In this document: positions 37,744 to 46,706 of the stretch, piece by piece | Layout of the letters: each line of letters opens with the position of its first letter | Position numbering within the stretch: position 1 is the first letter of the stretch | Origin: Chryseobacterium balustinum | Lineage (GTDB): Bacteria; Bacteroidota; Bacteroidia; Flavobacteriales; Weeksellaceae | Reading direction: 5' to 3' | Assembly (NCBI RefSeq): GCF_900168205.1 | Contig: NZ_FUZE01000010.1 | Coordinates: 1-64,000 of the forward strand | DNA length: 64,000 bases | Notes under the pieces: model-generated | Databases searched by the model: none | What the model was told of the DNA's origin: nothing | The model's input: the letters and a program-made list of their open reading frames with translations, nothing else | Made by a program: the position numbers and the translations under genes

Positions 37744-39405
37744 ATGAAAGCACTGAAAACTCTGAACCCTTACTTTTGGAAGCACAAAATATTATTGTTT
37801 TGGGGGTTATTATTCATCATCGCCAGTAATTTTTTTAATATATATAAGGTACAGTTCGTTGGAAAATCGGTTGACGAGCTTACAAAACATGGAAATCTGG
37901 GCTTTAATAAGCAAGTTTTAATCTACGTTGCCATTATTGTCGGTTGCTCTCTTCTTACCGGATTCTTTACTTTTATGATGCGACAAACCATCATCGTTGC
38001 ATCCCGAAGAATTGAATATGAACTAAAAAATAAAATCTACAGACATTATCAGGAGTTATCGCTTACCGATTACAAGCAAACAACCATCGGAGACTTAATG
38101 AATAGATTAAGTGAAGATATTGTTGCCGTAAGAATGTATCTGGGACCAGGTGTAATGTATGTGGTCAATCTTATTGTATTATTATTGATTACCAGTTTTT
38201 ATATGCTTACAACTGATGTTTCAATGACGGTTTGGACGTTGTTGCCGCTTCCGATTTTATCTTTTATCATATTTAAAGTAAGCTCGATTATCAATAAAAA
38301 ATCAAAAGTGATGCAGAAAAGTCAGTCTGCGATTTCCACTTTTGTACAGGATAGTTTTTCAGGAATACGAGTGGTAAAATACTTTGCAAAGGAAAAATAT
38401 ATCCAAAAAAATTACGGTATTAAAGTAAGCGATTACCAAGATAAAGCTTTAGATTTAGCAAAAACAGAAGCCTATTTCTTTACCATTATTTTATTTGTAA
38501 TCGGGTTATTGAATGTTGCAGTAATTTTGATTGGCGGACAAAAATATATTGCAGGCGAGCTTACCGTTGGTAAAATTGCAGATTTCTTTATGTACATTAA
38601 TATTTTAATCTGGCCATTCTCAATGGTAGGTTGGGTAACATCAATTAATCAGAGAGCAGAAGCTTCCATGCAGAGAATTAATGAATTTTTGGAGAAGCAG
38701 TCTGATATTTACAATAAAAACTTTGAAAACTACCCTATTAAAGGTGATATTGAATTTAGAAATGTCTCTTACGTCTATCCAAACACAGGAATTAAAGCAT
38801 TAGATAACTTAAGTTTTAAAATTGGTGCCGGAAAATCTTTAGCCATCATGGGAAAAACCGGTAGTGGAAAATCGACGATCGCTTTACTTCTTTGCAGACT
38901 TATAGATCCTACTGAAGGCGAAATTTTGATTGACGGTAAAAATTTAAAAGATCATAATCTTGAAAATTACAGAAATTTCATTGGTTATATTCCGCAGGAA
39001 AGTTATCTCTTTTCAGATTCTATAGAACATAATATAGGATTCTCTATCGACCATCCTACGCATGAAAAAGTGGTTGAATATTCTAAAATTGCAGATGTGC
39101 ACAAAAACATTGTTGAGTTTAAAGATCAATACAAAACGATGGTGGGCGAACGAGGCGTAATGCTTTCGGGAGGTCAAAAACAGAGAATTTGCATTGCTAG
39201 AGCCTTAATAAAAGACCCAAATATCATTATTTTTGATGACTCCCTATCTGCATTAGATACAGAAACCGAACAGAATATCCTCAGAAACATAGATGATAAA
39301 ATCAATAATGCTACTTCCATAATCATCACACATAGAGAGTCTAGCGCACAAAGAGCAGACCTCATTCTTAATCTTAGTGAAATTAGCAATTCTGCAACTG
39401 CATAG
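37744..39405 (+). CDS. ABC half-transporter (fused permease and ATPase)
   Basis: 553 aa type IV exporter subunit. Six membrane helices in residues 1-310, then the nucleotide-binding domain with Walker A MGKTGSGKST (about 370), Q-loop YIPQESYLFSDS, signature LSGGQKQR (about 474) and Walker B IIIFDDSLSALD (about 495). The position after the Walker B aspartate is D where active exporters have the catalytic E, a change seen in the degenerate site of heterodimeric exporters. The H-loop is ITHRESS. It may pair with another half-transporter encoded elsewhere. Substrate unknown. Confidence 0.92.
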   Translation: MKALKTLNPYFWKHKILLFWGLLFIIASNFFNIYKVQFVGKSVDELTKHGNLGFNKQVLIYVAIIVGCSLLTGFFTFMMRQTIIVASRRIEYELKNKIYRHYQELSLTDYKQTTIGDLMNRLSEDIVAVRMYLGPGVMYVVNLIVLLLITSFYMLTTDVSMTVWTLLPLPILSFIIFKVSSIINKKSKVMQKSQSAISTFVQDSFSGIRVVKYFAKEKYIQKNYGIKVSDYQDKALDLAKTEAYFFTIILFVIGLLNVAVILIGGQKYIAGELTVGKIADFFMYINILIWPFSMVGWVTSINQRAEASMQRINEFLEKQSDIYNKNFENYPIKGDIEFRNVSYVYPNTGIKALDNLSFKIGAGKSLAIMGKTGSGKSTIALLLCRLIDPTEGEILIDGKNLKDHNLENYRNFIGYIPQESYLFSDSIEHNIGFSIDHPTHEKVVEYSKIADVHKNIVEFKDQYKTMVGERGVMLSGGQKQRICIARALIKDPNIIIFDDSLSALDTETEQNILRNIDDKINNATSIIITHRESSAQRADLILNLSEISNSATA

Positions 39406-39446
39406 CCAAAACATTTTGAATTGTTAAATAAATCATAAAAAAAACT

Positions 39447-39475
39447 TTGTGATTAAAAGAAATATTTTATATTTG
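39447..39475 (+). promoter_or_regulatory. Promoter of the DUF3276 gene (TTG-N18-TATATTTG)
   Basis: TTG at 39447-39449 and TATATTTG at 39468-39475, 31 nt upstream of the ATG. Confidence 0.78.
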
Positions 39476-39506
39476 TTCTTAACAAGATTTAAAAAAATAT
39501 CTAATA

Positions 39507-39842
39507 ATGAGTGAATACAAGGAACGCCATGAAAATGAAATTTTCACTAAGGTGTTAAAAGCGGGGAGAAGAACTTATTTCTTTGATGTGCGAGAGACTA
39601 AAGCAGGAGATTATTATCTTACGATTACCGAAAGCAAAAAGAATTTCGGAGAGAATGGAGAAGCTACATTCGAGAAGCACAAAATTTATCTTTACAAAGA
39701 AGATTTTAAAAGTTTTCAGGAGATGTTTAATGAGTCCACAGATTTCATCATTAATGAAAAAGGTGAGGATGTTATTTCAGAAAAGCATGATAAAGATTTC
39801 AAAAGCAGAACTTACACTATAGATTCTGACGACGAAGTTTAA
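39507..39842 (+). CDS. DUF3276 (PUR-alpha-like) family protein
   Basis: 111 aa. It contains the bacterial PUR-domain pattern: IFTKVLKAGRRTYFFDVRETKAGDYYLTITESKK and HKIYLYKEDFKSFQEMFNES, followed by an acidic tail ending DSDDEV. The PUR fold binds single-stranded nucleic acids; homologues in spirochaetes and Bacteroidota are small dimeric DNA/RNA-binding proteins. The acidic C-terminus may be flexible. It has its own promoter and terminator. Confidence 0.9.
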   Translation: MSEYKERHENEIFTKVLKAGRRTYFFDVRETKAGDYYLTITESKKNFGENGEATFEKHKIYLYKEDFKSFQEMFNESTDFIINEKGEDVISEKHDKDFKSRTYTIDSDDEV

Positions 39843-39866
39843 ATCAAAACATATCTAAAAAAACAC

Positions 39867-39892
39867 AAGCATCTGAAAAAGGATGCTTTTTT
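39867..39892 (+). terminator. Terminator of the DUF3276 gene
   Basis: AAGCATC / GATGCTT stem with an 8-nt loop and a long T-run. Confidence 0.85.
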
Positions 39893-39935
39893 TATGCTAC
39901 GCTTTCCAACTTGTTATATCTGATATTTAAAAAAT

Positions 39936-39964
39936 AAAAAGTACACTTTTCACAGTGTACTTTT
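39936..39964 (-). terminator. Terminator of the DUF4132 gene
   Basis: Stem AAAAGTACACT / AGTGTACTTTT with a 6-nt loop, 25 nt after the stop. The core AAAGTACACT / AGTGTACTTT is the same as at 45698-45722. Confidence 0.85.
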
Positions 39965-39988
39965 CTATTATAAGGATTTAGCTTAGTT

Positions 39989-42900
39989 CTAAACATATTC
40001 TCTTTTGATCTGAGAAAGTATTGTCGGATCCTGAATTTCATTATCTTTTGCCAATAATAAAACTTTAGACAAAACTTCAGCAGATTTGGGATCGTCATCT
40101 GCAAAAGGTAAAAACAACCTTCCTCTGTGCTGTGAATGAACCGGAAGGATCGACAGATATTTCCCGGGAACCTGATGTACAACCGCACTCCCCAAATGTA
40201 CACTGTATTCTGCCAATTGACCTTTCACTAAGACATGAGAACCTTCAATTCTTATATTTTCAAGCTTAAATAACCGTGCCGTTTCTTTCATTAATACCGC
40301 TCTCATTTCAATAGAAGAATGGCTTGCTTCAGGATCTACTCCACCAACATGAGCAACAGAAACAACCAAATCAACATCACGCATTACCTCAGAAAACAAT
40401 CTCGGGTTGATATCTTCAAAAGGAATATTTTTATAATCTTTTAATGAATGGAATTCTATTGTCTCAAGGGTCGGGCTTTCTACATCTGCAGGAGAAAACC
40501 AATCTGCAATCGCGTATAATTTAACCTGAAAACCTTCTTTATGATAAACTTTCTGCAAACCTTCTTCATAATCTACCTTCCATCCTCTTGTTTTTAGTAA
40601 AGCTAAGGTTTGCTTAGGTTGAATCTGATGTCCTGCATATCGTCTCGAAACAGATTTTTCCTGCAACTCATCCGGAGTCGGAGTATATAATTCTCTGAAA
40701 ATTTGTTTGAATGGCTGAATCAATTTTTCCTTAAAGCAATAATGCTGGAAATCACTCCAAACCGAATGTTGATGCAAATCTACACAGTGAGCGATTCTTA
40801 ATGTATTATTTTCGTTCAGTTCATGAATTTCACCTTGAGCGTCTACCAAATTTCCATCATGGAAAAATCCTATCTTATTATCATTAGAGATAAACACCAG
40901 TTTTTCTAAATGTTTCACAATAACCGGATGTTCAAAAAGATTTTTTATTTCAGCATAAAAAAACTCATCGCCTCTTATCATCGCTTCTTCAAGTCCTTTT
41001 CGGGAGCGCATCCATTGTTCACGCATGATTTTTCGATAAGTTCCCAATTCTACAATCGCTTTATCCTTTTTAATTTTTGGCGGAATTGATTTTAACTGTT
41101 TATCATCTCTGAAAACAACCAATTCGGCTTTTCCGTCGTCTTCGATAATTAAACCGACCGTAACGCCATCAATGGTAACCTGAGTTTCTTTTGATAATAA
41201 GTTCTGAATCTGCTTGGTTTCCATAGCCCAAGTTAAACGGATCGGGTCAGGATAACCTGCATTTCTTGCCAAATTCTCCAACGCCACACGAATGGCCAAT
41301 GCTTCACTCGCCTGTTTCATCGAGCCAAATTCTTTACTTTCTTTCTTAAACTGCTGAATGTATTCGTATCGGTTTAAAACATCTTTTTCAGAATTTGTTT
41401 TACTTAAAGGAACCAAACCGTACACACGAAGATAATCCTGATCACGCTTGTCTTTTACTTTTGCCGTAACTTCTTTTATTTTTAAATCTCCTGTTAAGGT
41501 ATCAGAATATAACCTCGCTCTTCGGTGTCCATTTCCATCAGAAATATATTTTGCAGATTCATACAACATTTCCCAGCGGGCTTTTCCTAATTCTTTATAC
41601 GCTTTAGTAAACCAATCTTTATCAACCGCTCCATCCTGAAACTCCTGAACGTCTACGGAAGAATATTTTGCTACTTCACTTTCAAGACCTGAATTCTGAG
41701 CCTGATAAGAACCTGTTTTTGTATGTGCATGCATCCACCAAATTGCAGAATCTAAGCCTTTCCAACCTAAATAATTATTAATAAATTTCTGCCATTGCGG
41801 AGCATACACTGCAGCCTGAATCAACCGAAGCTCAGCAATTTTCTCCTTTTTCACCATTGCATTAAACGATTCCTGAGTATCACTTTCCAACGGATAACAA
41901 TTAGACAAAAGATAAGAAAACAGCTTTTGCTTCGTCATACTTTCGCTTCCGTAGCTGTAAATATAATTTGCATACAAATTGGCTTTGCCTAAACCTTTTA
42001 AAATTTGCACAAACCGTTCAGCTCCATAAATCGCCTGAAATTCCTGGACAAAATGTGAAACCGAAGTATTCGCATCACCGCGAATCAGTTCTATATCTAA
42101 AAATTTATTCTGAATTCCGTCAATTACAGGCTTCAGGAAAGGGAATGTTTCCAGATATTTTTCGCTGTGATGATAAAACTTGGTTGTCGTAAGGTCTCTT
42201 ATTGCAGATTCTGCTGTAAAAACTCCTTCATAAAGCTCATCTTTGGTAATAATTTTTAGTTCATAAGCTTTACAGAATAAGTAGAAACCAGGAACTGTGT
42301 ATTTTACATTATCCTGTGATCCGTTGAACTGCATCCATCGGTACAAGTTCCAGACTTTTGCAAATTGCTCATCCGTCAGCTTTTTTACCGGAATTGACTG
42401 TAAAAACACTTTAAAAAAAACTGCATTTTGCCATCCGTCTCCATCGTATCTGTAGTAATATTCGCTTGGTTTGGCTTTATAATCAATAATCTCTTTCGGA
42501 AGATTTGCAAATAAAGTAGCACAGGCATCAATCAGAAAATCTATTGATTCTTTAAATTCAAACTTGTATTCTAATGATAAGAGAATGTTTTTAAGAGGAT
42601 TGTCCCAGTAATAATCATTTTTAAGGGGATTCGGAATGAAGTCTTTGTGATAAAACACATAATTTTCAAGAAAATCTCTAAACTTTTTGCGATCGCAGTT
42701 CTCTGCAAATGTCAATAAAAATAAATCTACCGGCTGTAGTTTAGAATCTTTATACCATTGTTCCCAAACTTCATACAGTGGGTAGTTTTCTGCTAATTCT
42801 TCGCCAATAAAACCTTCCGTATTTTTTTTAATCTGACGGAAATTATTTCCTAGCAATTCTTTTACTAGAGAACCATTCCAGTCTTCGTATTCATATTCGT

Positions 42901-45025
42901 GATCTTTATGTTTTAAAAATAAATCATTAAGTTTTTTTAATTCAGATTTAATATGATCTAAAGACTGCGTGAAGCCATATTTATCATTCTTTGTTGCTTT
43001 TGCATAGAAAGAATCTGATTCTACTTTTGGCAACTCATACTTTGAGATAACGGAAGGATTATAGAAACCAAATCCGTTTTTTTCTGAGAGAATTTCTTTA
43101 TCTTCAGAAGGATTAAGCTGATCCAATAAGTTTTTTTCTCTATCAGAAATTTTTGTTTTTTCAGAATACTGTAAAGCCCATTGATCAATTTTATCAGACA
43201 ACCTTCTGTTTTTCTGGAGCTGAAGCATAATATCCAATGAAGCCGTTCTTTGTTCAATATCTCCCTTCACGGTTAATTCTTCGACCAATGGAGCGACTAC
43301 TGCATCCTCTTGCTTCATCATCAATTCTATTAACTTTTTACGAAGCGTTCCACCTTTTCTTTTAAACAGATCAAAGAAAATCATGACTTCATCTTTATTT
43401 AAAGAACCTTGCTGTAAAACATTAATTCCTGAAGCAATCATAGATTCTCCTCTGTCTTTGATAATTTTAAAAGCAAATTCTTTCTGAAAAGGGGTAACTT
43501 CTTTCTTTTTCTTTTCAAAATTATAAGAGTAAGAGTAGCAGTAGAAATCACCGAGAATATTTCTGGTGAGTTGCTCTCTTAAGCTCAGATCAAACTGATC
43601 AAAATAAGAAAGCACCAAGTCTAGTTTTTCACTATCTTCTCCTACCAGATAAAACATTGAAGCATATAAATCACTCTTTTTGAAAGTCGCATTTTGCCAA
43701 GAGAAAACTTTTCCTTCAAACTTTTTTTCTTTAACTTCTATTTTTTGAGTTAGCTCATGAAGTTTTTCAAAAAAGTTGGGATAATCGGTGTTATTGACAT
43801 AAAATTTAGAATTAACATTTGCGCTTAAAAGTGAAACCATAGGAGCTCCGGCAAATGCTAAAACCTGTAAATCACCTTCCAAGACGGCTTTATAATACAA
43901 TGGCATCTGAATGTAAGGATCTTCAGTTTCTACAGCGAATTTTATCGCCAAACATTTCTTTTCTACACTACCTTTATCAAACAAATCATGCAGATAAGGA
44001 ACCGTTTTTTCTACATCCAAAACTCCCTGAACCCAAAGTGCCATATACACTTCATTATTATTTTTACTTTTAACAGCTTCAAAAATCTGTTCCGGATTAT
44101 TAAAATAAGTATGAGCCAGAGATACTATATTTTTAACGACAGACTCTTTTTCAGCGTCCCAACCTAAACCCGTCCAAGTATCAATTGCACGCACAACCGA
44201 TGAAAAACGTGTCAGTTTATGCTCCACAATTACATTCGTCATATATTGTAAAGCTCCGATGCTTGTTTCGTCTAATGCTTCCAAAATAGTTTGCCTTAAA
44301 CCTTCCTGCCGCTGTGCCGCAAGCAAAAGCTTCTCTACCAATTCCCAACAATGTTTCTGCTCGCTGTTGAGCAAAGCTTTTATAATGTTTTGCGAAACTT
44401 TTCCTTCCGTATGTTTATTGAAAATAATATCCTCAATTAACTGATAGATTTCTTTGTTTCCGTTATCTATTGCTGCTGACCAGATATAAAACTGACTTGA
44501 GTTATTGGATAAAGCATGATCGTAAATAATCTGTTCCTCCAAAGACAGGTTGTAATATTCAAAATTACTGCTGTAAGAATATGTACTTGGAAACTGCAGC
44601 AAATTTTTAATTAAATTGATTTGGTTGAGCAATACAAATTTTTCATTATTGGGAGCACGAAACGAGCGACGATCATATCCCGATTGATACATTTTGTAAG
44701 GCATTTTATTCCATGCGTATTTTACCAAATCTGCGTTTTCTCCAAAAAAATAAACCAATAGTTTGTAGAATTCTTGGTCTTCCCAAATATCCGGTTTTAA
44801 ATATTTTTTGATTTCTTCAGTTTTCTTCGAACCTAAAGTCAGTTCCTGATAATGATTTTCTTTACCCAAAAACAAAAGCCCCAATGTAGCAACGTCTTTC
44901 TTTAATTTAGGTTTAGAAAACAGCTGAGACAATATGCTTTTCTCTGCCTGTTCTTGTAAATCTTGTCTTAGATTTTTGTAATAGTTGACAATTTTTTTTG
45001 ATTTTAATTTTTCTGTGATTTCCAT
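39989..45025 (-). CDS. Giant DUF4132 domain protein (1678 aa)
   Basis: Starts at the ATG at 45025; a TTG 42 nt upstream would overlap the preceding gene. No signal peptide. The N-terminal 700 residues are helical and HEAT-like (repeated pairs such as VPYLHDLFDKGSVEKKCLAIKFAVETEDP and VKGDIEQRTASLDIMLQLQKNRR). A C-terminal DUF4132 region (about 1270-1600) contains RLTWAMETKQIQ and NNTLRIAHCVDLHQHSVWSDFQHY, then PLKQIFRELYTPT-like FKQIFRELYTPTPDE and PADVESPTLETIEF. E. coli MolR and YehI belong to this poorly understood family. A small partner gene lies 22 nt upstream. Function unknown; a large scaffold is inference. Confidence 0.88.
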   Translation of the reverse strand: MEITEKLKSKKIVNYYKNLRQDLQEQAEKSILSQLFSKPKLKKDVATLGLLFLGKENHYQELTLGSKKTEEIKKYLKPDIWEDQEFYKLLVYFFGENADLVKYAWNKMPYKMYQSGYDRRSFRAPNNEKFVLLNQINLIKNLLQFPSTYSYSSNFEYYNLSLEEQIIYDHALSNNSSQFYIWSAAIDNGNKEIYQLIEDIIFNKHTEGKVSQNIIKALLNSEQKHCWELVEKLLLAAQRQEGLRQTILEALDETSIGALQYMTNVIVEHKLTRFSSVVRAIDTWTGLGWDAEKESVVKNIVSLAHTYFNNPEQIFEAVKSKNNNEVYMALWVQGVLDVEKTVPYLHDLFDKGSVEKKCLAIKFAVETEDPYIQMPLYYKAVLEGDLQVLAFAGAPMVSLLSANVNSKFYVNNTDYPNFFEKLHELTQKIEVKEKKFEGKVFSWQNATFKKSDLYASMFYLVGEDSEKLDLVLSYFDQFDLSLREQLTRNILGDFYCYSYSYNFEKKKKEVTPFQKEFAFKIIKDRGESMIASGINVLQQGSLNKDEVMIFFDLFKRKGGTLRKKLIELMMKQEDAVVAPLVEELTVKGDIEQRTASLDIMLQLQKNRRLSDKIDQWALQYSEKTKISDREKNLLDQLNPSEDKEILSEKNGFGFYNPSVISKYELPKVESDSFYAKATKNDKYGFTQSLDHIKSELKKLNDLFLKHKDHEYEYEDWNGSLVKELLGNNFRQIKKNTEGFIGEELAENYPLYEVWEQWYKDSKLQPVDLFLLTFAENCDRKKFRDFLENYVFYHKDFIPNPLKNDYYWDNPLKNILLSLEYKFEFKESIDFLIDACATLFANLPKEIIDYKAKPSEYYYRYDGDGWQNAVFFKVFLQSIPVKKLTDEQFAKVWNLYRWMQFNGSQDNVKYTVPGFYLFCKAYELKIITKDELYEGVFTAESAIRDLTTTKFYHHSEKYLETFPFLKPVIDGIQNKFLDIELIRGDANTSVSHFVQEFQAIYGAERFVQILKGLGKANLYANYIYSYGSESMTKQKLFSYLLSNCYPLESDTQESFNAMVKKEKIAELRLIQAAVYAPQWQKFINNYLGWKGLDSAIWWMHAHTKTGSYQAQNSGLESEVAKYSSVDVQEFQDGAVDKDWFTKAYKELGKARWEMLYESAKYISDGNGHRRARLYSDTLTGDLKIKEVTAKVKDKRDQDYLRVYGLVPLSKTNSEKDVLNRYEYIQQFKKESKEFGSMKQASEALAIRVALENLARNAGYPDPIRLTWAMETKQIQNLLSKETQVTIDGVTVGLIIEDDGKAELVVFRDDKQLKSIPPKIKKDKAIVELGTYRKIMREQWMRSRKGLEEAMIRGDEFFYAEIKNLFEHPVIVKHLEKLVFISNDNKIGFFHDGNLVDAQGEIHELNENNTLRIAHCVDLHQHSVWSDFQHYCFKEKLIQPFKQIFRELYTPTPDELQEKSVSRRYAGHQIQPKQTLALLKTRGWKVDYEEGLQKVYHKEGFQVKLYAIADWFSPADVESPTLETIEFHSLKDYKNIPFEDINPRLFSEVMRDVDLVVSVAHVGGVDPEASHSSIEMRAVLMKETARLFKLENIRIEGSHVLVKGQLAEYSVHLGSAVVHQVPGKYLSILPVHSQHRGRLFLPFADDDPKSAEVLSKVLLLAKDNEIQDPTILSQIKREYV

Positions 45026-45047
45026 TAATAGATGTGTTTGTAATTTA

Positions 45048-45482
45048 TTACCAATAGCTTCCTGCAAGAAAAGTAAGCCTAATAAAAGTGAGTGTATGCT
45101 GTAAACTGAGGTTGATATTCTGGGTGAGATTATCTAATTGTTCGTCATTATAAAAGACAGCAAACATCCCATCTTCAAAAGCCTGAATTACGTTTTCCTG
45201 CGCTTTCTCTAAATCTGCTTTTTTCTGATTGTAAATGCTTCCGAAACCTACCTTTCCTGTGTCAGTAAGAATATTCAGGTAGTTTTCGGTAGGAATTTTT
45301 GCATAGTCTTCGTCTTCCCACTCAAATGATTTTACATTAAATGTCTCCACTTGTTGCCGAACCACTAGTCTTAATAAATTTTCTAATGAAATATCACTGC
45401 CATCAAAAGCAATTTCAAGTGGTTCTGTAGTAAGAATAGGATGCTTCCGTCCCAATTGCTTCACTGTAACATTTATTTTCAT
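45048..45482 (-). CDS. Hypothetical protein co-transcribed with the DUF4132 gene (144 aa)
   Basis: A small acidic-to-neutral protein. The N-terminal strand pattern (MKINVTVKQLGRKHPILTTEPLEIAFDG) is followed by helices (ISLENLLRLVVRQQVETFNV) and an FGSIYNQKKADLEKAQENVIQAFEDGMFAVFYNDEQL segment, ending in a hydrophobic stretch (TFIRLTFLAGSYW). Not recognised as a named domain. It lies 22 nt from the DUF4132 ATG, so the pair is probably one operon and may form one complex. A strong terminator/palindrome separates it from tRNA-His upstream. Confidence 0.75.
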   Translation of the reverse strand: MKINVTVKQLGRKHPILTTEPLEIAFDGSDISLENLLRLVVRQQVETFNVKSFEWEDEDYAKIPTENYLNILTDTGKVGFGSIYNQKKADLEKAQENVIQAFEDGMFAVFYNDEQLDNLTQNINLSLQHTLTFIRLTFLAGSYW

Positions 45483-45697
45483 ATGAGAATTTGATATGGA
45501 AATAAATATAACAAATTTTTCACTTTCCGTAAATGATATTTCACATCTATTCGGAATATTTTTTTTTAAAGAACTTAAAATTTAAATCAAAAACCGTTAT
45601 CTATTTGAGTATAATGATCAATTGAATATTATTTATTTTGGAGAAAACAAATCGTTAAGATATAGAAATCTAAATGAGCGAAGTTGTAAAAACAAAA

Positions 45698-45722
45698 AAA
45701 GTACACTGTAAAAGTGTACTTT
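45698..45722 (-). terminator. Terminator after tRNA-His
   Basis: Perfect 10-bp stem AAAGTACACT / AGTGTACTTT with a 5-nt loop, starting 4 nt beyond the tRNA 3' end. A T-run follows on the minus strand. Confidence 0.85.
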
Positions 45723-45726
45723 ATAG

Positions 45727-45801
45727 GGTGAATGAGGGGTCTCGAACCCCCGACCTCCGGAACCACAATCCGGCGCTCTAACCAACTGAGCTACAATCAC
45801 C
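45727..45801 (-). tRNA. tRNA-His (GTG anticodon)
   Basis: The minus strand folds as a cloverleaf. The acceptor begins GGTGATTG with the extra G-1 typical of tRNA-His (pairing C73), the D arm is GCTCAGTTGGTTAGAGC, the anticodon stem/loop is CCGGA-TTGTGGT-TCCGG with anticodon GTG, and the T arm is GGGGG-TTCGAGA-CCCCT. The acceptor has one U-U apposition (5/68). CCA is not encoded. It is preceded by a TATATTTG box. Confidence 0.95.
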
Positions 45802-45814
45802 GTTTTTGGTGGTG

Positions 45815-45822
45815 CAAATATA
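45815..45822 (-). promoter_or_regulatory. -7 box of tRNA-His (TATATTTG)
   Basis: TATATTTG, 13 nt upstream of the mature 5' end, in the gap after bshB1. Confidence 0.7.
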
Positions 45823-45837
45823 GGAAAGAATTTTTAA

Positions 45838-46557
45838 TTACCAAACAATTCCATCAAAATTTTTCAAAGCAATTAACTTCTCAGACGTAAATCCCTCAGC
45901 ATAAGCAACTCCCGAAAGCCTTCCTAAATCCTGAGCACGGTACGTTAAGCTCTCATAAAAATCTTTTGACGTAATCGGAGTTTCAGGTTCTTTAGAAGTG
46001 GGGTCATAAAACTGAGTTTTAAATGCCATACAAGCTTCCAGCTTTTTCTCAAGATGTTCTGAAATATCAATAACAAATTCTGGCTGAATATGTTTCCACT
46101 GAATATAATGAAAAACTTGCTTAGGTCTCCACACTTCCTGAACTTGGCCGTTTAAAACAGTTTCAATTTTTATTAGTCCAGCTAAAAAGCACCCATCCGA
46201 CACTAATTTTGCAGCTTTTGCATGATCTGGATGTCTATCATCAATTGCGTTGGCTAAAACGATTTCTGGCCTATATTTGCGGATCATTTTTACAATCTCC
46301 ATCTGATATTCTTCAGAATTGACAAGGAAACCATCTTTTAATCCTAAATTTTCTCTTGCAGCTACTCCTAAAATTTTGGCAGCTTCAGTTGCTTCCTCTT
46401 TTCTAGTTTGGTCAGTTCCTCTTGTTCCCAATTCACCTTTAGTTAAATCAACAATAACGATGGTTTTTCCTTCCGAAATTAATTTAGCTATTGTTCCGCC
46501 ACATCCTAATTCAACATCATCAGGATGAGCCCCAAAAGCAAGTATATCTGTTTTCAT
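45838..46557 (-). CDS. bshB1: Bacillithiol biosynthesis deacetylase BshB1
   Basis: 239 aa from the ATG at 46557; a TTG nine codons upstream is not supported. PIG-L/LmbE zinc deacetylase: AFGAHPDDVELGCGGTIAK (H11, D14), DLTKGELGTRGTDQTRKEEA, and the second metal site DDRHPDHAKAA. The pattern GELGTRGT plus WRPKQVFHYIQWKHIQPEFVIDIS is characteristic of BshB1, which deacetylates GlcNAc-malate in bacillithiol synthesis. Other bsh genes are not in the window. Confidence 0.93.
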   Translation of the reverse strand: MKTDILAFGAHPDDVELGCGGTIAKLISEGKTIVIVDLTKGELGTRGTDQTRKEEATEAAKILGVAARENLGLKDGFLVNSEEYQMEIVKMIRKYRPEIVLANAIDDRHPDHAKAAKLVSDGCFLAGLIKIETVLNGQVQEVWRPKQVFHYIQWKHIQPEFVIDISEHLEKKLEACMAFKTQFYDPTSKEPETPITSKDFYESLTYRAQDLGRLSGVAYAEGFTSEKLIALKNFDGIVW

Positions 46558-46630
46558 AATTAGATAATAATTTAAATAATACAATCGCCGGTTTGATTAT
46601 TTTTAGTTTTAAACAGGCAATATATTAATT

Positions 46631-46661
46631 CAAAGATAAGATTTAAACAAAAACTTCCCAA
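46631..46661 (-). promoter_or_regulatory. Promoter of bshB1 (TTG-N20-TATCTTTG)
   Basis: TATCTTTG (46631-46638) with TTG at 46659-46661. The TTG overlaps the upstream terminator hairpin. Leader about 65 nt. Confidence 0.65.
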
Positions 46662-46681
46662 ACATTACGAATGGGAAGTTT
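46651..46681 (-). terminator. Terminator of the TPR gene
   Basis: 10-bp stem AAACTTCCCA / TGGGAAGTTT, 26 nt after the stop at 46707, with a modest T-rich tail. Confidence 0.8.
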
Positions 46682-46706
46682 ATATCTGAATAATTTAATT
46701 TTTAAA

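Noticed and set aside
39892..40203. 103-aa ORF overlapping the DUF4132 3' end
   Set aside because: Out-of-frame shadow of the DUF4132 gene.
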